Positions 36,753 to 45,956 of a stretch of DNA of 64,000 bases are shown here, piece after piece. The stretch is from an uncultured Pelagibacteraceae bacterium (GTDB taxonomy: Bacteria > Pseudomonadota > Alphaproteobacteria > Pelagibacterales > Pelagibacteraceae), in assembly GCA_902634935.1 (NCBI GenBank), contig CACPMF010000001.1:52614-116613 (forward strand). Reading direction: 5' to 3'. The notes beneath the pieces were generated by a model. The model ran no database searches. It worked only from the letters and a program-made list of their open reading frames with translations, and was not told the DNA's origin. Within the stretch, counting starts at the first letter, position 1. Each line of letters starts with the position of its first letter. The position numbers and the translations under genes are program-made.

Positions 36753-38380
36753 TCAATCTTAGTTATTTCCCATTTTATCACTTGATCATCTTTTTCAGAC
36801 AAACCAGAGATAAATATATTTTGATTTTCTAAATAATTGTTTTTATTACCAAAATATAATCCAGTTTCAACATCAATAGATCCATTTCCTGAATAAAATT
36901 TCCACGCAGAATTTTCAAGTTCTATTAGTATTGTATTTTCATCCTGAGCTTTGGTTACTTTCGTTGTCGGCATCAAATGGAATCTAATTTCAAAACTTGT
37001 AGGTATGAAATTTTTATCTTTGATAATTTTATCTGTACCTACAAATTTATTTTTTTCTGGAAAAAATTCTAGTGACCTTTCATGAATAGTTCCATAGTTT
37101 TTCAAATATCCATCGTGTGAACATTTAATTAACCAATAATTTTTTTCGTATACTATTTTTCTATCTAAGATATTGAAATTTAATTTATTTAAAGTTTTAC
37201 CTTTAAAATTTTTCTTAAAAGTTACAATAGAATTATTATTTAATATTAGAGTAGAGTGTGCTGCTGTCGATTTTGAAATTAAATTTAATTTGTTTTTCGT
37301 ATTTTGATAATATCCTGAATTACAAATTATTTTTGTTCCTTTAAATATTGCTTCAAACGAAAGAGGTCCACTTTGGTAATTTTCAGAAAATTTACTTTCT
37401 GGAGCAGGTCCAATATCCATACCTAAAATTACGTTTTTATTCTTTAAAATGGCATATCCACCTAAATCTATGTGGTCACTTTTAAAAGAGTATTTTTGAT
37501 TATCAAGATAAACATCAAAATCTTCTAAGTTGCTATTATGATTACCATTAAATAATAAACTTTGCTTAACTGAACCCCAAACAAAGTTATATCCCCTGCC
37601 TAAGTGAAAAATCATTTCATCAAGATATTCAGGGATTTCATTAGATGACTCTTTCAAAAACTCTCTTAAAAGAATAAAATATTTTAAGTAGAATACTAGT
37701 TGTCTAATATTTCTAGATTTTGGAAAATATTCTGTATCAAAGGATGTTGTTATTATTTTTTTTAATAGTTCTATTCCAAAATCTAAATATTTTTCTTCAT
37801 TATAAGATACTCCAGTTAAAATAATTGCTGTACATCCTATTAATTTATCATGGTAATTATCTGATCTTTTAATTTCATTAATTAAATGATTTGCCTGTTT
37901 AAAAATCATCTTATTAAATTTCTCTTTGTGTATCTTGTCTCCCTCTTCATATGTTAATTGTGAATTTGTGATCCATGAAATTATTCTTCTCGACAATGTA
38001 TCGATTTCCCATAAATCATCATTATATTTTTCGTTACTTTCAATCCATTTATTAATTATTGATAGACAAGTTTTTCTTGAAGATTTTAAATCCACCGAAA
38101 AAAGCCAAAAAAAATTATTTAATTTTTTATAGTCCTTGTAAGAAAGTTTATTTACATCCCAAATTTTGTCTGTTTCAAAATCTTCAATTTTATTTTTTAT
38201 TTTTTCATATTTTGCAATAGAACCCAAAATGTTTAAGGAAGGTTTATAAATTAATGCTTTAAGAATTTTTGATGAGATTTTATTGTCGTAAATAGAAGAA
38301 TTTAAATAAATTTTTCTTATTTTTTTTATAACTTGATAAAGCGATTGATTGATAATCAACGTGTAATTATTCAATTTCAT
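36749..38380 (-). CDS. Heparinase II/III family protein
   Basis: The 543-residue protein has an N-terminal alpha/alpha toroid part (about 1-290) with WIESNEKYNDDLWEIDTLSRRIISW and SNSNYHDKLIGC-like helices, and a C-terminal beta-rich heparinase II/III domain from about 310, with DLGGYAILKNK, AHSTLILNNNS and a KCSHDGY segment carrying a candidate catalytic His. No signal peptide is seen. Its location between rpe and purH is conserved in alphaproteobacteria, but the natural substrate in this lineage is not known. It may act on an endogenous uronic polymer. Confidence 0.83.
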   Translation of the reverse strand: MKLNNYTLIINQSLYQVIKKIRKIYLNSSIYDNKISSKILKALIYKPSLNILGSIAKYEKIKNKIEDFETDKIWDVNKLSYKDYKKLNNFFWLFSVDLKSSRKTCLSIINKWIESNEKYNDDLWEIDTLSRRIISWITNSQLTYEEGDKIHKEKFNKMIFKQANHLINEIKRSDNYHDKLIGCTAIILTGVSYNEEKYLDFGIELLKKIITTSFDTEYFPKSRNIRQLVFYLKYFILLREFLKESSNEIPEYLDEMIFHLGRGYNFVWGSVKQSLLFNGNHNSNLEDFDVYLDNQKYSFKSDHIDLGGYAILKNKNVILGMDIGPAPESKFSENYQSGPLSFEAIFKGTKIICNSGYYQNTKNKLNLISKSTAAHSTLILNNNSIVTFKKNFKGKTLNKLNFNILDRKIVYEKNYWLIKCSHDGYLKNYGTIHERSLEFFPEKNKFVGTDKIIKDKNFIPTSFEIRFHLMPTTKVTKAQDENTILIELENSAWKFYSGNGSIDVETGLYFGNKNNYLENQNIFISGLSEKDDQVIKWEITKIE

Positions 38381-38381
38381 T

Positions 38382-39041
38382 TTACACTAATCTTAGTGTA
38401 TCAATATTTTTTTTAATGTTCCCTCTATTTTCTTTAAAAATTGTAGTGCCAGAGACTAATATATTTGCTCCAGCATTTAGAATATCTTTAGAATTTGAAA
38501 AATTAACTCCACCATCAACTTCAATATCAAAATTATAATTATTTTTATCTTTTATTTCTTTTAGTGATTTTATTTTATCCAATACCTTTGGTATAAACTT
38601 TTGGCCCCCAAAACCTGGAAATACACTCATTATTAATACTAGATCAATACTTTCTAAGTAATCAGATATTGTTTTGATTTCTGTATCAGGATTTAATGAA
38701 ACTCCTACTTTTTTATCTAAGCTTTTAATTAATGATATTGTTTCTTTCATATTTTCTGTTGCTTCTGGGTGAAATGTAATAATATCAGCCCCAGCGTCTG
38801 AAAAGTCTTTTATATATTTATGTACTGGGGATATCATTAAGTGCACATCAAACTTCAATGAACAATGTTTTCTAAGAGCTTTAATTACCGGTGGACCAAT
38901 TGTGAGGTTAGGAACGAAATGTCCATCCATCACATCAACGTGGATCATGTCTGCCCCGCCCTCTTCAAGTCGTTTTATTTCATTGGCCAATTGACTAAAA
39001 TCTGCTGATAAAATAGATGGTGAAATTTGAATTTTTTTCAT
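38382..39041 (-). CDS. rpe: Ribulose-phosphate 3-epimerase
   Basis: I take ATG 39041, since the family begins MKKIQISPSILSADF; an in-frame ATG at 39065 would add eight residues. The TIM barrel has DMIHVDVMDGHFVPN with the metal-binding His and Asp, DVHLMIS, VFPGFGGQKF and IEVDGGVN. It interconverts ribulose-5-phosphate and xylulose-5-phosphate. It is two bases upstream of the heparinase-like gene on the same strand. Confidence 0.94.
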   Translation of the reverse strand: MKKIQISPSILSADFSQLANEIKRLEEGGADMIHVDVMDGHFVPNLTIGPPVIKALRKHCSLKFDVHLMISPVHKYIKDFSDAGADIITFHPEATENMKETISLIKSLDKKVGVSLNPDTEIKTISDYLESIDLVLIMSVFPGFGGQKFIPKVLDKIKSLKEIKDKNNYNFDIEVDGGVNFSNSKDILNAGANILVSGTTIFKENRGNIKKNIDTLRLV

Positions 39042-39068
39042 TGATACCAAGTTTACTAGTACCAATTT

Positions 39069-39425
39069 TTAAAATTTAATTGAATTAAAAAATTGATAAA
39101 TTTGCCTTGAAATTTCGCTTTCAAGAGGAAATGACAACATTCCCATTACAGAATAACCCAAAATCCAAGGCATTAAATAAAATCTAATCATATAAAAAAA
39201 CCAAGCGACGTATAACGGTACTAATGGCCCAATTATAAAAGAAGGTGTTATTGGTTTAAATACATTTATTAAAGGATTTGTATATTTAACAAAGACTTTC
39301 ATAAAAAAAAATTCAGAGTCTTCTCGTTGAAAAATGTTCATTGCTACTCTCCCAATTAAGGTCCACATAATTATTCCAAGCAAATAATCTATAAAATAAA
39401 TTAAAGGATGAAAGTTTGCTGACAT
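39069..39425 (-). CDS. Small integral membrane protein, distantly YggT-like
   Basis: The 118-residue protein has two strongly hydrophobic stretches (about 8-30 and 62-98). KYTNPLINVFKPITPSF resembles the YggT signature, in which a conserved Asn/Asp-Pro precedes a Pro-rich helix. A second, clear YggT gene is at 48651. The gene is placed between rpe and the SSS symporter terminator and is read toward rpe. I can only support a membrane protein of unknown function. Confidence 0.6.
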   Translation of the reverse strand: MSANFHPLIYFIDYLLGIIMWTLIGRVAMNIFQREDSEFFFMKVFVKYTNPLINVFKPITPSFIIGPLVPLYVAWFFYMIRFYLMPWILGYSVMGMLSFPLESEISRQIYQFFNSIKF

Positions 39426-39458
39426 TTAAAATTTATATTGGAAAATTTGTTGAAATTA

Positions 39459-39482
39459 AAGGGGCGAAATTAATCGCCCCTT
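39459..39482 (-). terminator. Intrinsic terminator of the symporter operon
   Basis: A perfect nine-base stem AAGGGGCGA/TCGCCCCTT with a six-base loop lies 12 bases after the symporter stop. Read on the minus strand the stem is followed by TTTAATTTC, a modest U-tract. GC-rich hairpins like this are very rare in the window, which makes it the clearest Rho-independent terminator here. Confidence 0.85.
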
Positions 39483-39494
39483 GAAAGTATTTAT

Positions 39495-41306
39495 TTAGTG
39501 TTGTTTACCAAGAATTGTTTTACCACTTGGCACACGCACATTATCAACCATCTTTTGTGTAGCTTTATCTGGTTCTTGTGTCATTAAACTTACGACAACC
39601 ATAGAAACCAAACTAACAGCTGATCCAAATATACCAAACGTTAACTGAGTTATACCTAGGAAACCACTTCCACCACTTCGTACCCAAATCAAGTACCAAG
39701 CACCAGAAACTAGACCTAATATCATTCCGGCAATCGCACCTTGTCTGTTAGCTCTCTTCCACCATACACCTAGTACAAGTGGGAAAAACAATCCAGACAT
39801 CGCAAAGTCAAATGCCCAAATAACCGAACCTAAGATACCTTGTATCTCCATGGCTGCGATTGTTGCTCCCGCAAAACCGATTACTACAAGTAATACCCTT
39901 GCAACAACTAGTCTTTTTGCAGTTTCCGCTTTTGGATCAATGATTTTGTAGTAAACATCATGTGATATAGCGTTTGCAATCGCTAGAATTAAACCATCAG
40001 CCGTTGACATGGCAGCAGCCATACCTCCAGCAGCAACTAGACCTGAAATTACATATGGTAATCCTGCGATTTCTGGAGTTGCTAATACAACAGCTTTACC
40101 ACCCATGAAGAACTCGTTTAACTCAACAGTTCCATTTCCGTTAAAGTCGCTGATAAACATTAAGTTTGCTTGGTTCCAGTTTTGATACCAATCTATCGCT
40201 TGAACTTCTGCTATTGATTTACCAATTATACCAGTTGATAAAGTTGGATCAATCAATGACAACTTAGATAGTGTAGCTAACATTGGAGCAGAAGAATATA
40301 GTAAGAAGATAAAGAATAATGACCAACCTACTGACTTTCTAGCTGCTTTTACACTTGGAGTAGTGAAGTATCTCATCATAACGTGTGGTAATGAAGCTGT
40401 TCCCATCATCATCGCCAATGCTAATGAAATAAATGCCCAAGGTGTAGCGTTAACTGCAGAGTGAGCTTTAGTTATTCCTGCTAAGCCTTTTGGTACCAAA
40501 GCAAGATCTTCCTTAGAATTTGCAATGAAACCAAATTGCTGTTCAAGTTCACCAATTCTAGCAACCTCATCAGCTAACATAAAGTGAGGGAAGAACCCTG
40601 CACCCATTTTGTTACTGATCCAGAATACTGGAAGTAGGTAAGCTATAATTAGTACGATATATTGTGCAACCTGTGTCCAAGTTACTCCTCTCATACCACC
40701 CAACATTGAACACAATAAGATACTTATTAGTCCAATATAAACAGCGTACTGAAATGGAATATCAAGTGCAACAGACGCAATAGTACCTGTAGCGTTAATT
40801 TGAGCTGTTACATAAGTAAACGATGCAACAGTTAAAACAACTACTGCACAGAACCTAGCCAAATTACCACCGTATCTTGTACCTATAAAATCTGGAACAG
40901 TGTAACAGCCAAATTTTCTTAAGTATGGTGCTAATAAGGATGCAACAAGCACGTAACCACCAGTCCAACCTACAAGTAGGGCCATATAACCGTAACCTTT
41001 AAAGTAAATACCACCTGCCATTGCAACGAATGAAGCACCAGACATCCAGTCTGCTGCTGTGGCCATTCCATTGAATACCGTTGGTACTTGCCTTCCAGCT
41101 ACGTAATAAGCATCTGCTTGGGCTGTTCGTGATAGATAGCCAATTAATGCATAGATGAATACTGTAAATGCAACAAAAGCTATACCTATCGCTTTTGCAG
41201 TCATACCCATCTGTTCAGCAATTGCCATAATGACTATGAAACCTATAAATCCACCAGTATAAATTCCATAAACTTTTGGCAAATTATCTATAAAACTACC
41301 TTTCAT
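39495..41306 (-). CDS. Sodium:solute symporter (SSS family, VC_2705/ActP-like), large subunit
   Basis: The 603-residue protein has about 13 membrane segments and SSS marks: GRQVPTVFNGMATAADWMSGASF near residue 72, GGYVLVASLLAPYLRKFG, RYFTTPSVKAARKSVGWSL, and MAAAMSTADGLILAIANAISHDVY near residue 432. The partner DUF4212 subunit upstream overlaps by one base, so it is a two-subunit VC_2705-type transporter. Acetate or another small carboxylate is the likely substrate, in line with nearby acs. A perfect EF-hand-like loop, DFNGNGTVELNE, occurs at residues 387-398 in a loop between membrane segments. Confidence 0.9.
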   Translation of the reverse strand: MKGSFIDNLPKVYGIYTGGFIGFIVIMAIAEQMGMTAKAIGIAFVAFTVFIYALIGYLSRTAQADAYYVAGRQVPTVFNGMATAADWMSGASFVAMAGGIYFKGYGYMALLVGWTGGYVLVASLLAPYLRKFGCYTVPDFIGTRYGGNLARFCAVVVLTVASFTYVTAQINATGTIASVALDIPFQYAVYIGLISILLCSMLGGMRGVTWTQVAQYIVLIIAYLLPVFWISNKMGAGFFPHFMLADEVARIGELEQQFGFIANSKEDLALVPKGLAGITKAHSAVNATPWAFISLALAMMMGTASLPHVMMRYFTTPSVKAARKSVGWSLFFIFLLYSSAPMLATLSKLSLIDPTLSTGIIGKSIAEVQAIDWYQNWNQANLMFISDFNGNGTVELNEFFMGGKAVVLATPEIAGLPYVISGLVAAGGMAAAMSTADGLILAIANAISHDVYYKIIDPKAETAKRLVVARVLLVVIGFAGATIAAMEIQGILGSVIWAFDFAMSGLFFPLVLGVWWKRANRQGAIAGMILGLVSGAWYLIWVRSGGSGFLGITQLTFGIFGSAVSLVSMVVVSLMTQEPDKATQKMVDNVRVPSGKTILGKQH

Positions 41307-41566
41307 TATTCGTCCTCTCTTTCGCTAAAGCCGAACTCTTCATCGATTTTTTCTTGCCTGTTTGCAAACCAAAAAATCAAAATTACGAAGATTCCAAGAG
41401 ATCCCTGGCATGTAAACCAGTATGTCCAAGGATATCCAAAAGGTCCTTTGACCTCGTTCATTTCAGCTCCAAAGAGAAAGATGCCAATTGAGAAAACAAA
41501 CCAGATAGCAAGTGTTATAAATAACAAGCCACGGGATTTTTCCCAATGTTTTGTTTGATTTGACAT
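41306..41566 (-). CDS. DUF4212 small subunit of sodium/substrate symporter
   Basis: The 86-residue protein has two membrane helices and the family features HWEKSRGLLFITLAIWFVF, then FGYPWTYWFTCQGSLG, then ANRQEKIDEEFG. This small subunit accompanies VC_2705-type SSS symporters. It starts 11 bases after a perfect 20-bp palindrome, with a good Shine-Dalgarno (GAGAGG) between the two, which is unusual for this genome. The stop overlaps the large-subunit start by one base. Confidence 0.92.
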   Translation of the reverse strand: MSNQTKHWEKSRGLLFITLAIWFVFSIGIFLFGAEMNEVKGPFGYPWTYWFTCQGSLGIFVILIFWFANRQEKIDEEFGFSEREDE

Positions 41567-41577
41567 TTTTACCTCTC

Positions 41578-41597
41578 TATTAAGTTATAACTTAATA
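41578..41597. promoter_or_regulatory. 20-bp perfect palindrome, candidate operator of the symporter operon
   Basis: TATTAAGTTATAACTTAATA reads identically on both strands over 20 bases and lies directly before the Shine-Dalgarno of the DUF4212 gene. A dimeric repressor binding here would block transcription or ribosome access. No matching copy elsewhere in the window was found by reading. Confidence 0.55.
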
Positions 41598-41670
41598 AAA
41601 ACATAACCATTATGAGAGCTTTGAAAAGACTAAAAATTGTACATATAAAGTACTTATTTACTTACTTTTT

Positions 41671-41693
41671 TGAGGTATAATTGACTCACCTCA
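41671..41693 (+). promoter_or_regulatory. Predicted promoter -10 with flanking inverted repeat, upstream of the gene at 41702
   Basis: A perfect TATAAT (41676-41681) sits 20 bases before the ATG at 41702. It overlaps an inverted repeat TGAGGT-N11-ACCTCA (41671-41693), which could be an operator. The -35 region is weak (CTTATT at a 17-base spacing). The dyad is conspicuous because its G+C is higher than the background. Confidence 0.45.
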
Positions 41694-41701
41694 CATAAAT
41701 T

Positions 41702-42325
41702 ATGGGAAAATACAAATTAACCTGGAAAGATCTCACGCTAAGAGATTTCAAAATATATTTATTCGCTATGTTTAAAGCGTTTATTCCAAAGAAAAAAATT
41801 AAAAATTTAGATCATTTGGAGGAGTTTATTCAAACAAAATCTGCATGGGTTACGCAAGTAACTTTGTATAATTATTTAAAAACTAGAATGGGAACAAGAT
41901 ATGTACTTCATTTTGAAAATGATGTTTTTATGGGATCAGTAAACCTCGCAAAATGGAATATATATTCTGTATCCCTGCAGGACTTAACATTTTTTACGTT
42001 CTCATATCTAAATGTAAATTTTAATTTTCAAGAAATAAGTAAAGCTAAAGAAATATTTAACAAGATTTTAGATGATGAAATTTCAAACAAGATGCCATTG
42101 GACATTATCGAGACCGCTAGAAAAAGCTTTGATGAAAGGTTGGAGAAAATTAATTGGAATGAATATTATCAGGATTTGCCATTCAACCCTAGCGCTCTGT
42201 CATTATATAAATGGGCTCCAATAGCAGAAGAGTTAAAAACTTTAGATCGTCAAATTGTTCTTAACTCAATGATCTTAAAATGGGATATTATAAAAAAAGA
42301 ATTTGTAAGTTTAATTCAATTTTAA
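41702..42325 (+). CDS. Conserved hypothetical protein
   Basis: The 207-residue soluble protein has no signal peptide or clear membrane helix. It has an N-terminal basic part ([16 protein letters not shown]), an aromatic central segment ([28 protein letters not shown]), and an acidic, helical C-terminus ending in [15 protein letters not shown] do not recognise a family. It is divergent from the symporter operon and its 3' end overlaps acs by four bases, so both promoters may be co-regulated. It may be an alphaproteobacterial housekeeping protein, but nothing shows its role. Confidence 0.7.
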   Translation: MGKYKLTWKDLTLRDFKIYLFAMFKAFIPKKKIKNLDHLEEFIQTKSAWVTQVTLYNYLKTRMGTRYVLHFENDVFMGSVNLAKWNIYSVSLQDLTFFTFSYLNVNFNFQEISKAKEIFNKILDDEISNKMPLDIIETARKSFDERLEKINWNEYYQDLPFNPSALSLYKWAPIAEELKTLDRQIVLNSMILKWDIIKKEFVSLIQF

Positions 42326-44397
42326 ATATTTTTTCTATTTTCAACTAAACTGTTTACGACACTAGGATCTGCCAAAGTGGTAGTATCACCCAATTGTTCG
42401 TGTTCATTAGCAGCAATCTTTCTTAAAATTCTTCTCATTATTTTACCAGATCTTGTTTTTGGAAGACCTGGAGTAAAATGAATAAGGTCTGGAGTTGCCA
42501 AAGGTCCAATTTGTTTTCTTACCCAAAGTTTTAAATCTCTTTCAAGTTCTCCTGTTTCTGTTTCACCGGCGTTCAGAGTTACATAACAGTAAAGACCATT
42601 CCCTTTGATATCATGTGGATACCCAACTACTGCCGCCTCTGCTACTTTTGGATGGGCGACAAATGCACTTTCAATTTCTGCAGTTCCCAAGTTATGCCCT
42701 GACACTATAATTACATCATCCACTCTACCTGTTATCCAATAGTAACCATCTTTATCTCTTCTACATCCATCTCCTGTAAAATATTTTCCATTGAACTGAG
42801 AAAAGTAAGTATCAATAAATCTTTGATGATCTCCATAAACTGTTCTCATTTGACCAGGCCATGATTGAGCAATACAAAGTCTTCCCTCTCCAGCGCCTTT
42901 AATTTCATTTCCATTTTTGTCAACGAGGACAGGTTTAATTCCATAGAAAGGTTTTGTTGCTGAACCCGGCTTAAGTGGAATAGCACCAGTTTGAGGAGCA
43001 ATCATAATTCCACCTGTTTCAGTTTGCCACCATGTATCAACAATTGGGCATTTAGAATTTCCAACAGTTTTATAATACCACATCCATGCCTCAGGATTGA
43101 TTGGTTCTCCAACTGTACCTAAAAGTTTTAGTGTTTTACGTGATGTTTTTTTAACTGGCTTGTCTCCCTCTCGCATGAGAGCTCTGATTGCAGTTGGAGC
43201 AGTGTAGAATGTATTAACTTTGTATTTATCAACTATTTGCCACCACCTTGAACTGTCAGGGTAATTTGGAATTCCCTCAAACATAATTGTAGTTGCTCCA
43301 TTAGAAAGTGGCCCATAAATTATATAGCTATGACCTGTTACCCACCCAATGTCAGCGGTGCACCAATAAATATCTTTTGGTTTATAATTAAAAATATATT
43401 GGTGTGTCATTGAGGCATAAACCATATATCCACCAGTTGTGTGAAGAACGCCTTTAGGTTTGCCTGTTGAACCTGAAGTATATAAAATGAATAAAGGATC
43501 TTCCGCATTCATTTCCTCTGGTTCACATTGATTTGAAACATCTTTAATTAAATCATGGTACCAAACATCTCTTCCATTGTCCCAGTTGATATAATTACCC
43601 GTACGTTTAACCACAATACATTTTTTTACATTTGGACAATTTAAAAGCGCTTCATCAGTCGTGTATTTAAGTGGAATTGTTTTTCCACCTCTCACCCCTT
43701 CATCTGCAGTAATAATGTATTCTGACTCGCAATCGTTAACTCTTCCAGAGATAGACTCAGCAGAAAATCCGCCAAAAATAATTGAATGAACTGCTCCGAT
43801 TCTCACACAAGCAAGCATTAAAATTGCAAGCTCGGGTATCATTGTTAAGTAAATTGTTACTCTGTCTCCTTTTTTAATTCCTAATTTTTTTAAACCATTT
43901 GCTGCTCTAGATACCTTTTGATGGAGTTGTTTGTATGTAATTTTTTGACTATCTTTAGGATCGTCGCCAACCCAAATTATTGCATTTTTATCTTTTTTAT
44001 CTTTTAAATGTCTATCGATACAGTTTGCAGATGCATTTAAAGTTCCATCTTGAAACCATTTAATTCTTACTTCTTTTGTACTGTATTTTACATCTTTGAT
44101 TTTTTTATATGGTTTAATCCAAGTAATTCTTTTTCCTTCTTTTCTCCAAAATTCATCATTACTTTTTATAGATTGAGAATATTTTTGCTGGTATTTACTT
44201 TTATTTGCTAAACTACTTTTTATCCATTCAGGTTTTGTTTTAATTATTACTTCTGATACATCATTTGTCTCTTGTTTTTGTGTTATAGATTTCTTTATTA
44301 TTTTTTTTGAAGCCTTCTTTTTAATCTTCGACTTTCTTTTTATTTTTTTAGAATACTTTTTTTTAGTTTTTGTTTTTTTCTTTTTTTTCTTAGGCAT
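42322..44397 (-). CDS. acs: Acetyl-CoA synthetase (AMP-forming)
   Basis: The 691-residue protein has all Acs features: [11 protein letters not shown] near residue 305, [29 protein letters not shown] near 455, [18 protein letters not shown] near 540, and the acetylation-site Lys in [12 protein letters not shown] near residue 652. The first 45 residues are an extra, extremely Lys-rich tail not found in ordinary Acs (about 650 residues). It activates acetate to acetyl-CoA. The nearby symporter makes acetate scavenging likely. There is no alternative in-frame ATG before the conserved core. Confidence 0.95.
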   Translation of the reverse strand: MPKKKKKKTKTKKKYSKKIKRKSKIKKKASKKIIKKSITQKQETNDVSEVIIKTKPEWIKSSLANKSKYQQKYSQSIKSNDEFWRKEGKRITWIKPYKKIKDVKYSTKEVRIKWFQDGTLNASANCIDRHLKDKKDKNAIIWVGDDPKDSQKITYKQLHQKVSRAANGLKKLGIKKGDRVTIYLTMIPELAILMLACVRIGAVHSIIFGGFSAESISGRVNDCESEYIITADEGVRGGKTIPLKYTTDEALLNCPNVKKCIVVKRTGNYINWDNGRDVWYHDLIKDVSNQCEPEEMNAEDPLFILYTSGSTGKPKGVLHTTGGYMVYASMTHQYIFNYKPKDIYWCTADIGWVTGHSYIIYGPLSNGATTIMFEGIPNYPDSSRWWQIVDKYKVNTFYTAPTAIRALMREGDKPVKKTSRKTLKLLGTVGEPINPEAWMWYYKTVGNSKCPIVDTWWQTETGGIMIAPQTGAIPLKPGSATKPFYGIKPVLVDKNGNEIKGAGEGRLCIAQSWPGQMRTVYGDHQRFIDTYFSQFNGKYFTGDGCRRDKDGYYWITGRVDDVIIVSGHNLGTAEIESAFVAHPKVAEAAVVGYPHDIKGNGLYCYVTLNAGETETGELERDLKLWVRKQIGPLATPDLIHFTPGLPKTRSGKIMRRILRKIAANEHEQLGDTTTLADPSVVNSLVENRKNI

Positions 44398-44411
44398 GTA
44401 ATAATTTAAAT

Positions 44412-44825
44412 TTAAATTTTACCCATGTTATTTATGATTTTCCAGCTTTTATAATCAACAGGAATTACTGAGAGTCTGCTTTGTTTGATCAAGGCTAAAT
44501 GGCTTAAATCCTTATTTTTTTTAATATTTTCAAGAGTTACTGGGGTTTGTAGTTTATTTTTAAATCTTACTTTAACTGCAACAAACTTCTTTTTTTTATC
44601 TGTTGGGTCTATAAAGGCAGTTTTGATTACTTCAACTATACCAACAATTTCTTTACCAATATTCGAATGGTAAAAAAAACAGAGATCACCTTTCTTCATG
44701 CTTTTTAGATTATTTGCTGCTTGATAGTTTCTAACTCCATCCCAATTCGCGCCTTCTGATCCAGCTTTGATTTGTTGATCAACAGACCAGACGTCTGGTT
44801 CTGACTTTAATAACCAGTATTTCAT
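44412..44825 (-). CDS. EVE domain protein
   Basis: The 137-residue protein opens with [16 protein letters not shown] and contains [28 protein letters not shown], the PUA-like EVE pattern also found in THYN1. It ends in a WKIINNMG segment. EVE domains are thought to bind modified cytosine or RNA. It starts on the last base of tsaD, so the two genes are coupled. The length is typical. Confidence 0.9.
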   Translation of the reverse strand: MKYWLLKSEPDVWSVDQQIKAGSEGANWDGVRNYQAANNLKSMKKGDLCFFYHSNIGKEIVGIVEVIKTAFIDPTDKKKKFVAVKVRFKNKLQTPVTLENIKKNKDLSHLALIKQSRLSVIPVDYKSWKIINNMGKI

Positions 44826-45898
44826 TATAATTCTACTCCTGCTCCTTTAAGGAATTTAGCATTTGCATCGAGAGGAAGTCTTGGATCTGTGGGTAAATCT
44901 AATTTATCAAATTTTTTTTTTTTAAATTTTTCTAATCCTACCATTGCTATCATTGCAGCATTATCACCACACAAATGTAAATCAGGAAAAATAGGTTTGA
45001 AATTATTTTGCATACTTACTTCAATTAATTTTTTTCTTATACCTTTATTTGCAGCCACTCCTCCAGCTACTACGAATGAACCTTTGCTCGTTGAATTTAA
45101 TTTTTTAAACTCATCAAATGCAACTTTTGTTTTTGTAAACAATATTTCTTCTATTGTTTTCTGAAATGATGCTGCAAGATCAAATTTTTCCTGATCACTT
45201 TTAATATTTTTTACAATTCTTAAAATTGCAGTCTTTAGACCTGCAAAAGATAGATTACATCCACCTTTATTAATTATTGGTTTTGGTAAATCATATTTTT
45301 CTGGATTTCCTTTTTTAGCAAACTCTTCAATTTTAGGCCCTCCAGGAAAATCTATACCCAACAATTTTGCGGTTTTATCAAAAGCTTCCCCCAATGCATC
45401 ATCTATTGTAGTACCAAGTCTTTTATAATCTCCCAATCCATTTACGGATAGATACTGACTGTGGCCTCCAGAAATCAATAGTAGAAGATAAGGGTAATCA
45501 ATTTTATCGTGGAGTTTTGGACTTAATGCGTGTCCTTCTAAATGATTTATCCCTATAAAAGGAATGCCCAAAGTTGATGCTAATCCCTTACCAAAACTTA
45601 GTCCAACTGAGAGACAAACTATTAAACCAGGACCATAAGTAGCCGCTATCGCAGAAACTTTATTTAATTCAATTCCACTATCGCTAATTGCTTTTTTTGC
45701 TATAAGATCGATTTTTTCAACATGTGATCTTGCAGCTAATTCAGGAACTACACCACCAAACTCTTTATGAATATCAAATTGACTTGAGATTATGTTTGAT
45801 AGAATTTTCGGTGTTCCATTTTGATTATCTTGAATTAATGAAACTGCTGTTTCATCACAACTAGTCTCTATACCTAATATTATTGGTTTTTCTGACAT
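44825..45898 (-). CDS. tsaD: tRNA N6-adenosine threonylcarbamoyltransferase TsaD
   Basis: The 357-residue ASKHA-fold protein has ILGIETSCDETAV at the start, the metal-binding GINHLEGHALSP with its two His residues near 114 and 118, LISGGHSQ and VVAGGVAANKGIR. It forms t6A37 on ANN-reading tRNAs, transferring the threonylcarbamoyl group from TC-AMP. The gene is divergent from hemC across a 58-base gap. The stop overlaps the EVE gene by one base. Confidence 0.96.
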   Translation of the reverse strand: MSEKPIILGIETSCDETAVSLIQDNQNGTPKILSNIISSQFDIHKEFGGVVPELAARSHVEKIDLIAKKAISDSGIELNKVSAIAATYGPGLIVCLSVGLSFGKGLASTLGIPFIGINHLEGHALSPKLHDKIDYPYLLLLISGGHSQYLSVNGLGDYKRLGTTIDDALGEAFDKTAKLLGIDFPGGPKIEEFAKKGNPEKYDLPKPIINKGGCNLSFAGLKTAILRIVKNIKSDQEKFDLAASFQKTIEEILFTKTKVAFDEFKKLNSTSKGSFVVAGGVAANKGIRKKLIEVSMQNNFKPIFPDLHLCGDNAAMIAMVGLEKFKKKKFDKLDLPTDPRLPLDANAKFLKGAGVEL

Positions 45899-45956
45899 AA
45901 AATTTTTTTTTTAATTAATACAATTAAATTATAAGAATGTAATAGAAATTAATTTT

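Noticed and set aside
39069..39425. Second yggT gene
   Set aside because: Only a short Pro-containing segment resembles YggT, whereas the gene at 48651 matches well, so I kept this one as an unknown membrane protein.
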